Shown: positions 27,311 through 36,134 of the stretch, one piece after another | Numbering within the stretch: the first letter of the stretch is position 1 | Layout: each line of letters opens with the position of its first letter | DNA from: Aquimarina longa SW024 | GTDB taxonomy: Bacteria > Bacteroidota > Bacteroidia > Flavobacteriales > Flavobacteriaceae | DNA length: 64,000 nucleotides | NCBI RefSeq assembly: GCF_001401755.1 | Contig: NZ_KQ474101.1 | Location: 77,039-141,038 of the forward strand | Direction: 5' to 3' | The notes under the pieces: model-generated | The model's input: only the letters and a program-made list of their open reading frames with translations | The model's database searches: none | Told to the model about the DNA's origin: nothing | Translations under genes and position numbers: made by a program

Positions 27311-27891
27311 TTACCTATTTCCTCTTGATTTTATATTTGCTTTACACAACTTAATAATTTCTATGATACGCTTATTTTTTGTTTCTTCTCGTTTGGCTTG
27401 ATTAAGCCAGTATAAATAACTTTTTTGATACCCTGGAGCAAAATTTTTATAGTTTTCATAGGCTTTAGGATTTTGATCAAAAGCATTCTGTAAATTCTCT
27501 GGAATAATACCTTTTTCTACATCATCTAATGCTATCCATGAACCATTTTTTTAGCAATTTTAATACTATCCAAACCATTTTTGTGCATCAATTCATTTTT
27601 GATAAGATCTACGATGTAGGTTTTATTAAGCTTACTCCAAACGCTTTTAGGTTTACGAGGACAGAAATATTGTCTACGACGTTGATCATCTAGCCGTTTT
27701 ACTGTAGAATCAATCCATCCATAGCATAATGCTACTTTTACAGCTTCTTCCCACCGCATACTAGCTACTTTACTCTCTACCTTATATAATATTAGGTATA
27801 CTCCAGTAGATGTATTATAATTTTTATGCAACCAAGAGCGCCATTCTTGATCATTTTTAAAGTATAATTCGGGTTTATCAGTCATGGACAA
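27311..27891 (-). pseudogene. YdeI/OmpD-associated family protein, split by a one-base frameshift
   Basis: The first part (ATG at 27891 to a stop at 27532-27534, 119 codons) reads a typical YdeI/OmpD-associated N-terminus with VKVALCYGWIDSTVKRLD and RPKSVWSKLNK. The frame breaks at a run of seven A (coding strand; T at 27546-27552). In the next frame the protein continues at once as NGSWIALDDVEKGIIPE, through YKNFAPGYQKSYLYWLNQAK, to TAA at 27311-27313, giving the usual length of about 195 residues. One added A would restore the gene. It may be a recent pseudogene, a slippage-controlled gene or a sequencing error. Confidence 0.8.
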
Positions 27892-27988
27892 TTTTATAAA
27901 AACGAATTCTGAAGATACTAATTTTTCTATAGATTAGAAGTTGTAAGAGTTGTTATTGTTTCCTCTCTTTTTTAATGTAGTTTTATCC

Positions 27989-28405
27989 TTATATATTTTT
28001 ATGCAATCCCCATTTCTTTAGTCCACCAACTAAAAATAAGAGCCCTATTATTAATGCAATTATTGAATATATCATTTCTAATGGTTCGTTTTTATCTTGT
28101 ATAGGAGCTGCTATTAGTTCTCCAAGTCCACGAAAAATATAAATTCCAGAGATGATGAATATCCCTAATTTTAAGAAAGGTAATTTTCTGAGTTTATGAT
28201 CTGCTGATAAACCATATAGTCCAAAAATAAAAAAAACAATGGCTACAAGAATGGTTATTATATAAGGAAGCAAAAAATGAGTTTGTGCAATTTCAAACAT
28301 TTCTTTACCAATGCCTGTTATTTCAAACATTTTTTTTGCCCATATGAGTCCAATTATATGGCTTAAGGCAATTATTATATTGATGTATCCCCCAATTTTT
28401 AACAT
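27989..28405 (-). CDS. Four-helix integral membrane protein
   Basis: The 138-residue protein has four hydrophobic segments (about 5-25, 47-70, 77-97 and 110-130). The pattern resembles small DoxX-like or DUF4345-like membrane proteins, but I cannot name the family. It is the last of three leftward genes (TetR regulator, SRPBCC protein, this one), 10 bp after the SRPBCC gene, so it should be controlled by the TetR protein. No catalytic motif is seen. Confidence 0.7.
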   Translation of the reverse strand: MLKIGGYINIIIALSHIIGLIWAKKMFEITGIGKEMFEIAQTHFLLPYIITILVAIVFFIFGLYGLSADHKLRKLPFLKLGIFIISGIYIFRGLGELIAAPIQDKNEPLEMIYSIIALIIGLLFLVGGLKKWGLHKNI

Positions 28406-28415
28406 AGCATATATT

Positions 28416-28949
28416 TTATTTTTCTAGTACTGTTTTAAGCTCAGTATTCATAGCGTTAAAACTTTTTAATTCTTTACATATTTGTTTATAAAATAAAGAG
28501 GTAATTAATCCTCTTAGTTTCCATTTTTGGATAAAAACTACATGTTCTTTATCGATTTCTCTAATTATAAAATAATGGGTAGCCGAAAAAAACCATTTTC
28601 CAATTATTTTTTGTGTAGCAGAAAAAGAAACATTATCTTCTCGGTGCATTGTGGTAGCATTAAATTTTGATTTCTTACCTTTTGGATTATAAATTGTTAC
28701 CTTAAATTTTTTACCTACAACCAAATCTTCATTCTGTTCCATTTCTAAGATGGTATTCCAGTTAGGGTACTCTTTAAAATTGGTTATTGTTTTCCAGACG
28801 GTTTCTTTTGATGCATTAATTTTTATTTCAATTTTATATTCCTTCATTTTTTGAGCATTTAGGATAATGGGTGAAAAATTGATTATTAGAAATATTATAA
28901 TACTTAGCTTCAATTTAGAATTGTGAGGGATATCGGAGTTTATCATCAT
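28416..28949 (-). CDS. SRPBCC-fold (polyketide cyclase/START-like) protein
   Basis: The 177-residue protein starts with a hydrophobic segment (about 14-31, ILNAQ) that may be a signal peptide or anchor. An SRPBCC domain follows, beginning IEIKINASKETVWKTITNF with the typical YPNWN motif. It resembles the polyketide cyclase/dehydratase-2 group, which binds hydrophobic ligands. Its start overlaps the stop of the TetR gene by four bases, so the two are translationally coupled. The ligand is unknown; a lipid or aromatic compound sensed by the TetR protein is possible. Confidence 0.8.
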   Translation of the reverse strand: MMINSDIPHNSKLKLSIIIFLIINFSPIILNAQKMKEYKIEIKINASKETVWKTITNFKEYPNWNTILEMEQNEDLVVGKKFKVTIYNPKGKKSKFNATTMHREDNVSFSATQKIIGKWFFSATHYFIIREIDKEHVVFIQKWKLRGLITSLFYKQICKELKSFNAMNTELKTVLEK

Positions 28950-29497
28950 AGCTCTATAAAAAGACTTATTTCAGAACATACTTCTTTAACATAATTTTTA
29001 TGTTGTTTTTTATATCTAATCATTTCATGGTATCCTATTAAGTATTTGTAAAAAAGAGTTGCTCTTTTTCTACCTTCTTCTATAGTAAACCCCATTTCTT
29101 GCAATAGATTAGCAACAAAATCAATCCGTTGGTTATCTATTGTATCTATAATAGATTGAATATTTTTTTCTTTTTGTCCATATCTTTTTAGATAAAAAAT
29201 GAAATCTAAATATGGATCTTTTTTAAATACTAGTTTGATTAAGATTTCAAACTTCAGTTTTGCAGATTTTTTACTATTGATTAATGTGATTATTTGTTCT
29301 GTATCTATTGCAATCCAAAAGCTAATCACTTGTTCTATAAACTCTTTTTTTGTTTTAAAATGCCAATAAAAACTAGATTTATTACAATTCAGTTTTTTAG
29401 CCATTTTTTCAATTATTATCCCAGAGATTCCTTGTTCTGCAAAGAGTTTATGTCCGAGTTGTATCCAATCATTTTTTTGAGCAATAATTTTTGGCAT
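28946..29497 (-). CDS. TetR/AcrR-family repressor
   Basis: The 183-residue protein has an N-terminal TetR helix-turn-helix (GHKLFAEQGISGIIIEKMAKKL, then NKSSFYWHFKTKKEFIEQV) and a helical ligand-binding part. It heads a three-gene leftward operon and very probably represses it. Two copies of a 16-bp inverted-repeat element lie just upstream of its start (29502-29517 and 29547-29562), as expected for autoregulation. The divergent DUF4386 gene at 29684 may be a second target. The ligand is unknown. Confidence 0.9.
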   Translation of the reverse strand: MPKIIAQKNDWIQLGHKLFAEQGISGIIIEKMAKKLNCNKSSFYWHFKTKKEFIEQVISFWIAIDTEQIITLINSKKSAKLKFEILIKLVFKKDPYLDFIFYLKRYGQKEKNIQSIIDTIDNQRIDFVANLLQEMGFTIEEGRKRATLFYKYLIGYHEMIRYKKQHKNYVKEVCSEISLFIEL

Positions 29498-29501
29498 TAT
29501 T

Positions 29502-29517
29502 TAGACGGTTTCGTTTA
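29502..29517. promoter_or_regulatory. TetR operator candidate, site 1
   Basis: TAGACGGTTTCGTTTA matches site 2 at 14 of 16 positions and lies 5 bases ahead of the TetR start codon, where a bound repressor would block initiation. Confidence 0.6.
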
Positions 29518-29546
29518 AAAAGCAAATGTATAATAAAATAAATAAA

Positions 29547-29562
29547 TAAACGGTATCGTTTA
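29547..29562. promoter_or_regulatory. TetR operator candidate, site 2
   Basis: TAAACG-GTAT-CGTTTA is a perfect 6-bp inverted repeat with a 4-bp centre. It lies 45 bases from the related site 1, within the region between the divergent TetR and DUF4386 genes. Confidence 0.65.
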
Positions 29563-29683
29563 ATAAATAATAAGATTTAAAAAACTATTATTTAGTAGTT
29601 GTTTGTGTCTGTTTTAGATTTAATGCGTGTAGTAACAAATTAGCGTTTAGATCGTCATCCTGTAAAATACTAAAACATATAAA

Positions 29684-30373
29684 ATGAGATCCAATAAGAA
29701 AACAGGTAGAATTGCAGGGTTTTTATTTCTTACAGTTATCATATGTGGTGTGTTTGCAGAATTTTTTGTTCGTCAGAAAATTTTTGTAAGTGATAATCCT
29801 ACTGCAACTGTACATAATATTAGTATTAATGAATGGTTGTTTCGTATAGGTATTATAAGTGATATAGCCATGATAGTTGCTTTTTTCTTTTTTTCTTTGG
29901 TTTTATATCAAATATTTAAACATATTAACAAAAATCATGCAAGGCTGATGTTGTTGTCTGTTATGATAGCTGTTTCGATTTTATTAATTATTGTATTATA
30001 TCAAATAGCTGCTTTGTTATTAGTTACAGGGTCAGATTATGTAAATGGGTTTGAAACTAGTCAATTGAATGGACTGGTTATATTTTTTCTAAAAATGCAT
30101 ACGAATGGATACTTCATTTCGCAAGTGTTTTATGGGTTATATTTATTTCCTCTTGGATATATGATTTTTAAATCAGGTCTTGCTCCTAAAATTATTGGTA
30201 TTTTATTAATGCTAGGCTGTATTGGAGATCAGATTGATGTTATTCGATTTTTTCTTTTACCAGATTATGAATCAGTAGTATTACAAAATATTACAGTCCC
30301 TGCAGATTTAGGAGAGCTTTCATTATGTTTATGGTTACTGATTAAAGGAGTAAAAGAGCAGAATGATGTTTAA
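29684..30373 (+). CDS. DUF4386-family integral membrane protein
   Basis: The 229-residue protein has six hydrophobic segments and starts RSNKKTGRIAGFLFLTVIICGV, the typical start of DUF4386 proteins (the RxAGxxxL motif). The later GYFISQVFYGLYLFPLGYMIFKSGLAPKIIGILLMLGCIG stretch is also typical. The function of the family is unknown. It is divergent from the TetR gene, and an operator pair lies between them, so TetR control is possible. Confidence 0.8.
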   Translation: MRSNKKTGRIAGFLFLTVIICGVFAEFFVRQKIFVSDNPTATVHNISINEWLFRIGIISDIAMIVAFFFFSLVLYQIFKHINKNHARLMLLSVMIAVSILLIIVLYQIAALLLVTGSDYVNGFETSQLNGLVIFFLKMHTNGYFISQVFYGLYLFPLGYMIFKSGLAPKIIGILLMLGCIGDQIDVIRFFLLPDYESVVLQNITVPADLGELSLCLWLLIKGVKEQNDV

Positions 30374-30521
30374 TTTTTTTATACAAAAAGCGAATCTATT
30401 AGATAGTATAACTTAGTTGTTAGTTATGTAATGGCTATAAAAGATAACATAATTTTATACCCTTAATCATCAAAACTTTTAATATTTTTAAGAAAATTTA
30501 TTAAAAACAGAGTAAGATAAA

Positions 30522-30878
30522 ATGAAGAAAATAATAAGTATTGTAGCTGTTGTGTTGTTAATAGGTTGTTTATGCCTGTATTATATAACTATGCCTGATG
30601 TTATAACATATAAGAGTCCTGATGGTGAGTATACACTAACGGTATCTGGTAAGCGAAATATTTTTGATATATCAATGCCAGGAAATGGGGGGAGTGGATC
30701 AAAAGAAGTAATTATAAAGGTATTTAAACATAATGATGAAATAGCGAGTTCAGAATCTAATTCGGATTTTGATGTTGTAATGGGAGATATAAGAATAGAA
30801 TGGGATACAGCACATAATGAAGTGTTTTATGCTATTGCAAGATCAATTGATCTAAAGACAGGGGAGTTTTTATATTAG
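30522..30878 (+). CDS. Small membrane-anchored unrecognised protein
   Basis: The 118-residue protein starts with one hydrophobic helix (about 4-22, including Gly-Cys-Leu-Cys, which could be a lipobox). An exposed beta-type domain follows: YKSPDGEYTLTVSGKRN, then KEVIIKVFKHNDEIASSES and IRIEWDTAHNEVFY. The repeated short strands suggest a small sandwich. I do not recognise the family. It lies alone between the DUF4386 gene and a terminator for the opposite strand. Function unknown. Confidence 0.6.
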   Translation: MKKIISIVAVVLLIGCLCLYYITMPDVITYKSPDGEYTLTVSGKRNIFDISMPGNGGSGSKEVIIKVFKHNDEIASSESNSDFDVVMGDIRIEWDTAHNEVFYAIARSIDLKTGEFLY

Positions 30879-30963
30879 ATAGAAAGAAGGATGTATTTAG
30901 AGAGAGGTTAGTAAAGTTCACATAGATTTTGTTTTTTACACATATATCTTCTTGATTTTATAT

Positions 30964-31003
30964 AAAAAAAAGCCAGACATTCTATAAAAGAATATCTGGC
31001 TTT
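30964..31003 (-). terminator. Terminator downstream of the lipoprotein gene
   Basis: Arms AAAGCCAGACATTCT and AGAATATCTGGCTTT flank a short A/T loop. Read leftward, the stem is followed by a U run. It lies 23 bases past the lipoprotein stop at 31027. Confidence 0.88.
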
Positions 31004-31010
31004 AGGTCTA

Positions 31011-31029
31011 TAATAGCGAATCGCTATTA
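31011..31029. repeat. Small palindrome over the lipoprotein stop codon
   Basis: TAATAGCGA-A-TCGCTATTA is a perfect 9-bp inverted repeat with a 1-base centre; it includes the stop codon of the leftward gene. It could extend the 3' stem-loop structure of the transcript. Confidence 0.7.
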
Positions 31030-32049
31030 GTTCTGTATTTTTATGTCTAGTTTAATAAAATCTCCTGTACCGTCAGTACCAGAAATTTCTACTACTTTGA
31101 TAAGTCCTTTATTACCGTAGCTATCCACATATTCTATAATATTACCTTCTCTTAGATCAAGTACTCTTTCACTGAGAGAGGCAGTAATAAAATCTAAGTC
31201 TGTACTATTTTTTATAGCATCAAAATCTGCTATAGTTTTTGTAGACCTTGCAAAATATCCTTTGTTTAATTCTTCTTTGGCTACTTTAGATATCGCAGGT
31301 ACATCTATAACGGCTTTAGGATAATCATAAGTAGACGCTAAAGAAGCCTTATTGTTTTTTCCATAATAATATCCAAAATCCCATAGAGCAGCATATTCTT
31401 CTCCTTGGTTTATTTTATATACAGTTTCGTTGTATAAAGAGATAAATGTTTTAGAAGATCCATCTCCAAGAGGAGCTGATAATATCGTTTTTGTAAATGA
31501 TTTTATACCAGAACTACTATTAGTTCCTTCACCATATTTAATTATTATAGTACCCATGTCATCATCACCTAGTGCATTTCTTTTGGCTACGTTTCTAAAA
31601 TCTCCTCTTCCTGTAGTAGCCCATAATCTGTATACGATAGTACCTGTAGATAGTGTTGGAGCAGGGAAATTGATTTTAAATTCAAAATCTTTTTTATCTC
31701 CTCCTACGAGATCCAAAGATCCATCTGGTTTTTCATCAACTTCTTGAGAAGTAAATACAAAAGGAATTTCTCCTGCACCACCTGTATCCTGAGTGATGTA
31801 TAATCGTCTCATTGATTTAGTAGTAGAAGAAAATTTTACTTTTGCTTTGATAGTAGTTCCAGTAGTACCTCCATTAACAGTAACAAGGCGTTTATCTCCA
31901 ACGTTAGATTCTGTTACGATAAGTTCTGCATCAAATACTTCCCCATCAGCAGGTTTTAAATCTTCGTTATCATCTGAACTACAACTAAATGTTAAAGCAG
32001 CAATAAGTACTAATGCTACAAACGGTTTAAATCTGAAAATAATATTCAT
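31027..32049 (-). CDS. Surface lipoprotein of unknown function
   Basis: The 340-residue protein has a lipoprotein signal (Leu-Thr-Phe-Ser-Cys at about 19-23). It is followed by Ser-Ser-Asp-Asp-Asn-Glu-Asp, the kind of acidic export signal that sends Bacteroidota lipoproteins to the cell surface. The mature part is Thr/Gly-rich and beta-type (TVNGGTTGTTIKAKVKFSS, PAPTLSTGTIVYRLWATTGRGDF). I recognise no named domain. It stands alone with its own strong terminator. Function unknown. Confidence 0.8.
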   Translation of the reverse strand: MNIIFRFKPFVALVLIAALTFSCSSDDNEDLKPADGEVFDAELIVTESNVGDKRLVTVNGGTTGTTIKAKVKFSSTTKSMRRLYITQDTGGAGEIPFVFTSQEVDEKPDGSLDLVGGDKKDFEFKINFPAPTLSTGTIVYRLWATTGRGDFRNVAKRNALGDDDMGTIIIKYGEGTNSSSGIKSFTKTILSAPLGDGSSKTFISLYNETVYKINQGEEYAALWDFGYYYGKNNKASLASTYDYPKAVIDVPAISKVAKEELNKGYFARSTKTIADFDAIKNSTDLDFITASLSERVLDLREGNIIEYVDSYGNKGLIKVVEISGTDGTGDFIKLDIKIQN

Positions 32050-32549
32050 AATTGATTTGGTTTATAAATTCTAGACAAAACTATGATTTTTCAGGCTAAA
32101 CTCTACTATGTGAAATACGTTAAAGTTTTGCAGTTTTCCCTTTAAAAAGAAGTTTTTTTTCAATTAAATGGAATCAAAAGAAGAATAATAGCAAAAGTGA
32201 TCTGAGAGATATTCAATGTAGACATATAAATAAGATAACATACAGGTAAAAAATAGCTGTTTTTTCTTTATATAAAATTGTAATAAGAATAGGTATCGAT
32301 TCTTTAGTATATAAAGCTGTGATTTTTTTATCTTCTATAGAAGGTGTAATCCCTCTTCATTGAGGGTTTAATTCTCCGTATTCTATGATTAAAACAAACT
32401 TTATAAGGATATTTTGTTTATCTATTATGCTGCTGCGTATTTCATAAAATCCACGTAGGCTTGCCCCTACATCAAAATATTTTTTTTTCGGAAGTATACC
32501 TCATGAGCTTGCTCCGAGGTTGTTGATTAATCATACATAGTAAGCTGTT
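32050..32549. other. Intergenic region with dispersed repeat, no gene
   Basis: These 500 bases lie between two leftward genes. A dispersed repeat occupies 32345-32532. No coding frame of note is visible; the promoter of the lipoprotein gene should lie near 32050-32150. Confidence 0.5.
32345..32532. repeat. Dispersed repeat, copy A (with about 75 bp of extra sequence)
   Basis: The edges of this segment match 62366-62468 in the same orientation: an ATTGAGGGTTTAATTCT block at the left end, and CATCAAAATATTTTTTTT, CATACCTC-like and TTGCTCCGAGGTTGTTGATT blocks at the right end. Copy A carries about 75 additional bases between these blocks. It ends near the FecE-like gene. It looks like a fragment of a once mobile or repeated element. 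Confidence 0.8.
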
Positions 32550-33383
32550 TTAATCTCGTACTTTATATCTTCCTGACTTGGAGTCAAAAAGAATTAAATC
32601 TTTAGGGAATAATGATGAAAAAGCATGACATTGTACTAATTCTTTAGGTCTTCCAAATTCAAAACCTTCTTGATTCATAACGATCATTTTATCACATAAT
32701 TGTATGGCAAAATCAATCTCGTGGGTAGAGAAAAGAATGGTTCTTTGGGTTTCAAAAGCGAGGCGTTTTAGGAGTTTTAAAATATAAGCTTTATGATATA
32801 CATCTAGATGTGTTGTAGGTTCATCTAGCATAATAAAAGGAGTATTCTGAGCTAGAGCTCTAGCAATAAGTACTTTCTGTAACTGTCCGTCACTAAGTTC
32901 AAAACATCTTTTAGCAATTAAATCAGTAATGTGTGTTATCTCTATTGCTTTTTTTACTTTATAAATATCTTCTTCGGTCATTTTACCAACCCAATTTGTA
33001 TAGGGTTGTCTACCTAGAGCAACTAATTCCTGAACAGTAAGGTTTTTTGATGCGATTTGCTCAGTTAATACAATACTTAATTGAGAGGCAAGCTCTAGAG
33101 ATTTATAAGAAGTAAGATCTTTATTGGATAATAAAATTTTACCATGTAAAGCAGGTTGAACACGAGATAAGGTACGTAGTAATGTTGATTTTCCGATCCC
33201 ATTAGCACCTACCAAGCCCACTAATTCTCCTTGATACAATTTTAGGTTAATATCAGCAGCAATAACATTCAATTTTTTTTTTGAATGATATCCTATAGAT
33301 AGATTTTCTGTTTTTAAAACAATATGTTGATTTTCAGTATTAATGCAGTTTCGTTTATAGGGTTTGAGGCTTTTAGACTTCAA
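32550..33383 (-). CDS. FecE-type ABC transporter ATPase (iron/siderophore or cobalamin class)
   Basis: The 277-residue protein carries Walker A (GANGIGKST), the signature Leu-Ser-Asp-Gly-Gln, and Walker B (FIMLDEPTTHLD). The switch His is in Ser-Thr-His-Glu-Ile-Asp. The overall form is that of FecE/FhuC/BtuD ATPases. There is no FecCD permease or binding protein next to it, so its partners lie elsewhere or are lost. The first 20 residues (MKSKSLKPYK...) precede the conserved core and the true start may be further in. It lies directly after a dispersed repeat, and a break in an old operon is possible. Confidence 0.85.
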   Translation of the reverse strand: MKSKSLKPYKRNCINTENQHIVLKTENLSIGYHSKKKLNVIAADINLKLYQGELVGLVGANGIGKSTLLRTLSRVQPALHGKILLSNKDLTSYKSLELASQLSIVLTEQIASKNLTVQELVALGRQPYTNWVGKMTEEDIYKVKKAIEITHITDLIAKRCFELSDGQLQKVLIARALAQNTPFIMLDEPTTHLDVYHKAYILKLLKRLAFETQRTILFSTHEIDFAIQLCDKMIVMNQEGFEFGRPKELVQCHAFSSLFPKDLILFDSKSGRYKVRD

Positions 33384-33624
33384 ATATAGACAATAGATTT
33401 TTAACTTAGCGTATCAATATCATTAAGTTAAGGTATTTGATTATCAGTAGTTAATGTGATGTTTGATGTTTCAGAGGTTTTATTTAATTTTTTAAAATCA
33501 TTTTTAGAGAAGTATTCAAACGATACGTAAAGAAAGAATTTATAGGGTGACGGATTAAATTTTTAAAACCAATTTTTTAGTGTCCAAGTGGAATTAATTT
33601 CCATTTGTTTTTTCTTATCATTTT

Positions 33625-33661
33625 CACTCAAAGTTGAGTGTTTTTCATTGAAGGTTGAGTG
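33625..33661. repeat. Short repeat with inverted TTGAGTG motifs
   Basis: CACTCAA-AG-TTGAGTG (33625-33640) is a perfect inverted repeat, and a second TTGAGTG follows at 33655-33661, immediately downstream of the GldFG stop. It may be a weak terminator or a regulatory repeat. Confidence 0.5.
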
Positions 33662-33663
33662 TT

Positions 33664-36066
33664 TTATATTTCATTTTTGATATATTTTCTCTTTCTGAAA
33701 TAAGAGAATAAAAAACCAAAAACAAGTAAGGAGAGCAAAGGTATTAGGATGTTAATAACTTGCCACATAGTTCTGTTACCGACAACTTTTTTAATGTCTA
33801 AAAATGATATGTTTACTTCTTTACTTCGTACTTCGATAAGACCTGAGTCATCTAATAGATAGTTAACAGCATTTAGTAAAAACTCTTTATTTCCATATTT
33901 TAAATTCATAGCAGGATCAAAACCTAATGGGATCGGTTTTCCTTTTCGTGTTTGATTTTTAATAATATCACCATCTGCGATTACGATCATTTTTGTGGTA
34001 TTACTAATATCTTTATGTTTTCCTGTTTTATAAGGTTTTACTCTGTCTTTATATGTAGATTTAAAATTTCCTTCGAGTAATACAGCTAGATTCTGAGGAC
34101 CTTCAGTATAGCTATTGATGTCAGGTTTTTTTCTGATAATGTTTTCTAAGCGTATTTCTTTAGGAACACCTTCGATTTTAGATTTATCAGAACTGGTAAG
34201 TAATACCGTTTTTTTTATGGAATTTTTTAAAGTATCTATCTGATTCGAAAATTCAAACTTTACAGATTCTATATTTTTTACAATAGAATGGTCACTCGTA
34301 CTTTTTGTCAACGATCCATAAAACCATGGGTATGGAGTAAATTGTGTTTCATTACCCTGACCAGAGGCTAATACTAATGGAGCAGAGTATAGATCATTTA
34401 CTAATACAGGGTTTATTCGGACTCCATAAGAGAATAAAGCGTCTCCTAGTCTTAGATCTTGCATAATGGCAATAGAGGTGCCTTGGGGATTCATTAAACT
34501 ATCAATTTCCATTGTTACAGACTCTAATAACCACAGTGATTTTCCTCCATTCATTATAAATTGATCGAGTACATATTTTTCTTTTTCAGAAAAGGGTTTT
34601 GTAGGTTTAGCATTGATGATCATGTCGAATTTTTGTAATTCTAACAGTGTTTTTTCTGGATTACTGGCTACAGAATCTAATGTAAACGCACCTATGTAAT
34701 AGTAATTTTGTAGTGTTTTTATAAAATCAGCAATTTTTATATCTGGTAACTGCCCATTACCTTTTAGTACAGCAATTTTATGTCGTTTAGGGTGTAATAG
34801 TTTGCTTAATCCATCGGCAAAAGCATATTCTAATTGTTGTATAGAATTACTAACACGTTCATCAGAGTTGGCACCAATAGTATTTTTGATTAGAGGAATC
34901 TTTACACTAGTATTCTGATAGCTTACAATAGCCCATGGGACTACGGTTTCGACTTCTGTCTTTCCATTTTCCTGAACACTAACTTCCATAGGAGTGAGTC
35001 CGTACTTTTGTAATTCTATAATGGTTTGATCCCGTACTTCTTCTTCTTTAAATGGGTTCGTAAAGATATATTGTATATTAGAATTGAGGCTATTAAACTC
35101 CTCTAGTAATTGTTTTGTCTCTGATTGTAAGCGTCTAAACTCAGCAGGGAATTCACCTTCTAATAATACATCTATCACTATAGGAGTAGGGGCTTCTAGA
35201 ACTAAATTCTTAGTAGCTTTTGATAATGTATAACGGCTATCTTTTGTAAGATCAAAACGATCGTATACAGAATTTCCGATCATTCCTATAGCAATCGAAG
35301 ATATAATGATACTACTGATAAGCTTTATTTTTTTAGGAAGACTATCCTTTTTAAGGATTATAACAGAAAGCATTACAAATAAAAAGATGATACTTATAAA
35401 ATAAAGAATATCTCTGGTGTCTATGACTCCTTGTCCTATGCGCTCATAATGCAACTGTATTCCTAGATACTCGATGATGTTAGTAGAGGTGTCTGATGTT
35501 GTATAATCAATGAGTCCACTGAATCCAAAATAAAAGATAAAGCAGATCAATAACGCACTTAAAAAAGCAATGATTTGGTTATTGGTTATTGCAGAGGCAA
35601 ATACTCCAATAGCAGTATAGGAGCCACTAAGTAATATCAGTGCTATATAGGATCCAATGATATTACCCATATCTAGATTTCCTATGGGGTTTCCTAATTG
35701 ATAAATGGTAAAGATATATAATACACTAGGTATTAATGCTATTATAATAAGAGATAAGCTACCTAGGTACTTGCCAGTAACCATTTGCCAAGTTTTTATG
35801 GGTTTAGTAAGTAATACTTCTAGAGTGCCTTGTTTTTTTTCTTCAGCAAAACTACGCATGGTTACCGCAGGAATTAGGAATAGTAGAATCCATGGAGCTA
35901 TCATAAAGAAAGGAGAAAGGTCTGCAAATCCGCTATCAAGGATATTAAATTGTCCTTTAAATATCCATAAAAAAAGCCCGTTAAGAACCAGAAATATGGC
36001 AATAACAAGGTATCCTACTGTAGAGGAGAAAAAAGTATTAATTTCTTTTCGTAGTAATGCGAACAT
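33664..36066 (-). CDS. gldFG: GldF-GldG fusion, gliding-motility ABC transporter permease and GldG domain
   Basis: This continuous 800-residue frame holds GldF (about 1-240: six ABC-2-type membrane helices, start LLRKEINTFFSSTVGYLVI, and FAEEKKQGTLEVLLTKP between helices) joined directly to GldG (about 245-800: a membrane helix near 245-265, an extracytoplasmic GldG/DUF4350-like domain with YDRFDLTKDSRYTLS and NPFKEEEV, and a final C-terminal helix). In the model species F. johnsoniae these are two genes; the summed lengths fit almost exactly, so the two are fused without loss. The partner ATPase GldA is not in this window. The protein belongs to the gliding machinery in the inner membrane. 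Confidence 0.88.
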   Translation of the reverse strand: MFALLRKEINTFFSSTVGYLVIAIFLVLNGLFLWIFKGQFNILDSGFADLSPFFMIAPWILLFLIPAVTMRSFAEEKKQGTLEVLLTKPIKTWQMVTGKYLGSLSLIIIALIPSVLYIFTIYQLGNPIGNLDMGNIIGSYIALILLSGSYTAIGVFASAITNNQIIAFLSALLICFIFYFGFSGLIDYTTSDTSTNIIEYLGIQLHYERIGQGVIDTRDILYFISIIFLFVMLSVIILKKDSLPKKIKLISSIIISSIAIGMIGNSVYDRFDLTKDSRYTLSKATKNLVLEAPTPIVIDVLLEGEFPAEFRRLQSETKQLLEEFNSLNSNIQYIFTNPFKEEEVRDQTIIELQKYGLTPMEVSVQENGKTEVETVVPWAIVSYQNTSVKIPLIKNTIGANSDERVSNSIQQLEYAFADGLSKLLHPKRHKIAVLKGNGQLPDIKIADFIKTLQNYYYIGAFTLDSVASNPEKTLLELQKFDMIINAKPTKPFSEKEKYVLDQFIMNGGKSLWLLESVTMEIDSLMNPQGTSIAIMQDLRLGDALFSYGVRINPVLVNDLYSAPLVLASGQGNETQFTPYPWFYGSLTKSTSDHSIVKNIESVKFEFSNQIDTLKNSIKKTVLLTSSDKSKIEGVPKEIRLENIIRKKPDINSYTEGPQNLAVLLEGNFKSTYKDRVKPYKTGKHKDISNTTKMIVIADGDIIKNQTRKGKPIPLGFDPAMNLKYGNKEFLLNAVNYLLDDSGLIEVRSKEVNISFLDIKKVVGNRTMWQVINILIPLLSLLVFGFLFSYFRKRKYIKNEI

Positions 36067-36134
36067 AGTTTTTTAAAAAATTAGAGGTTTCTAAGTTGTA
36101 TTTTAATACGCTAAATAACAACTGGAAATATACA

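Noticed and set aside
32550..33383. Calling the ATPase GldA, partner of the GldFG protein next to it
   Set aside because: Its sequence has the FecE/BtuD form, not that of the GldA type that partners ABC-2 permeases, and a 280-base gap separates the genes.
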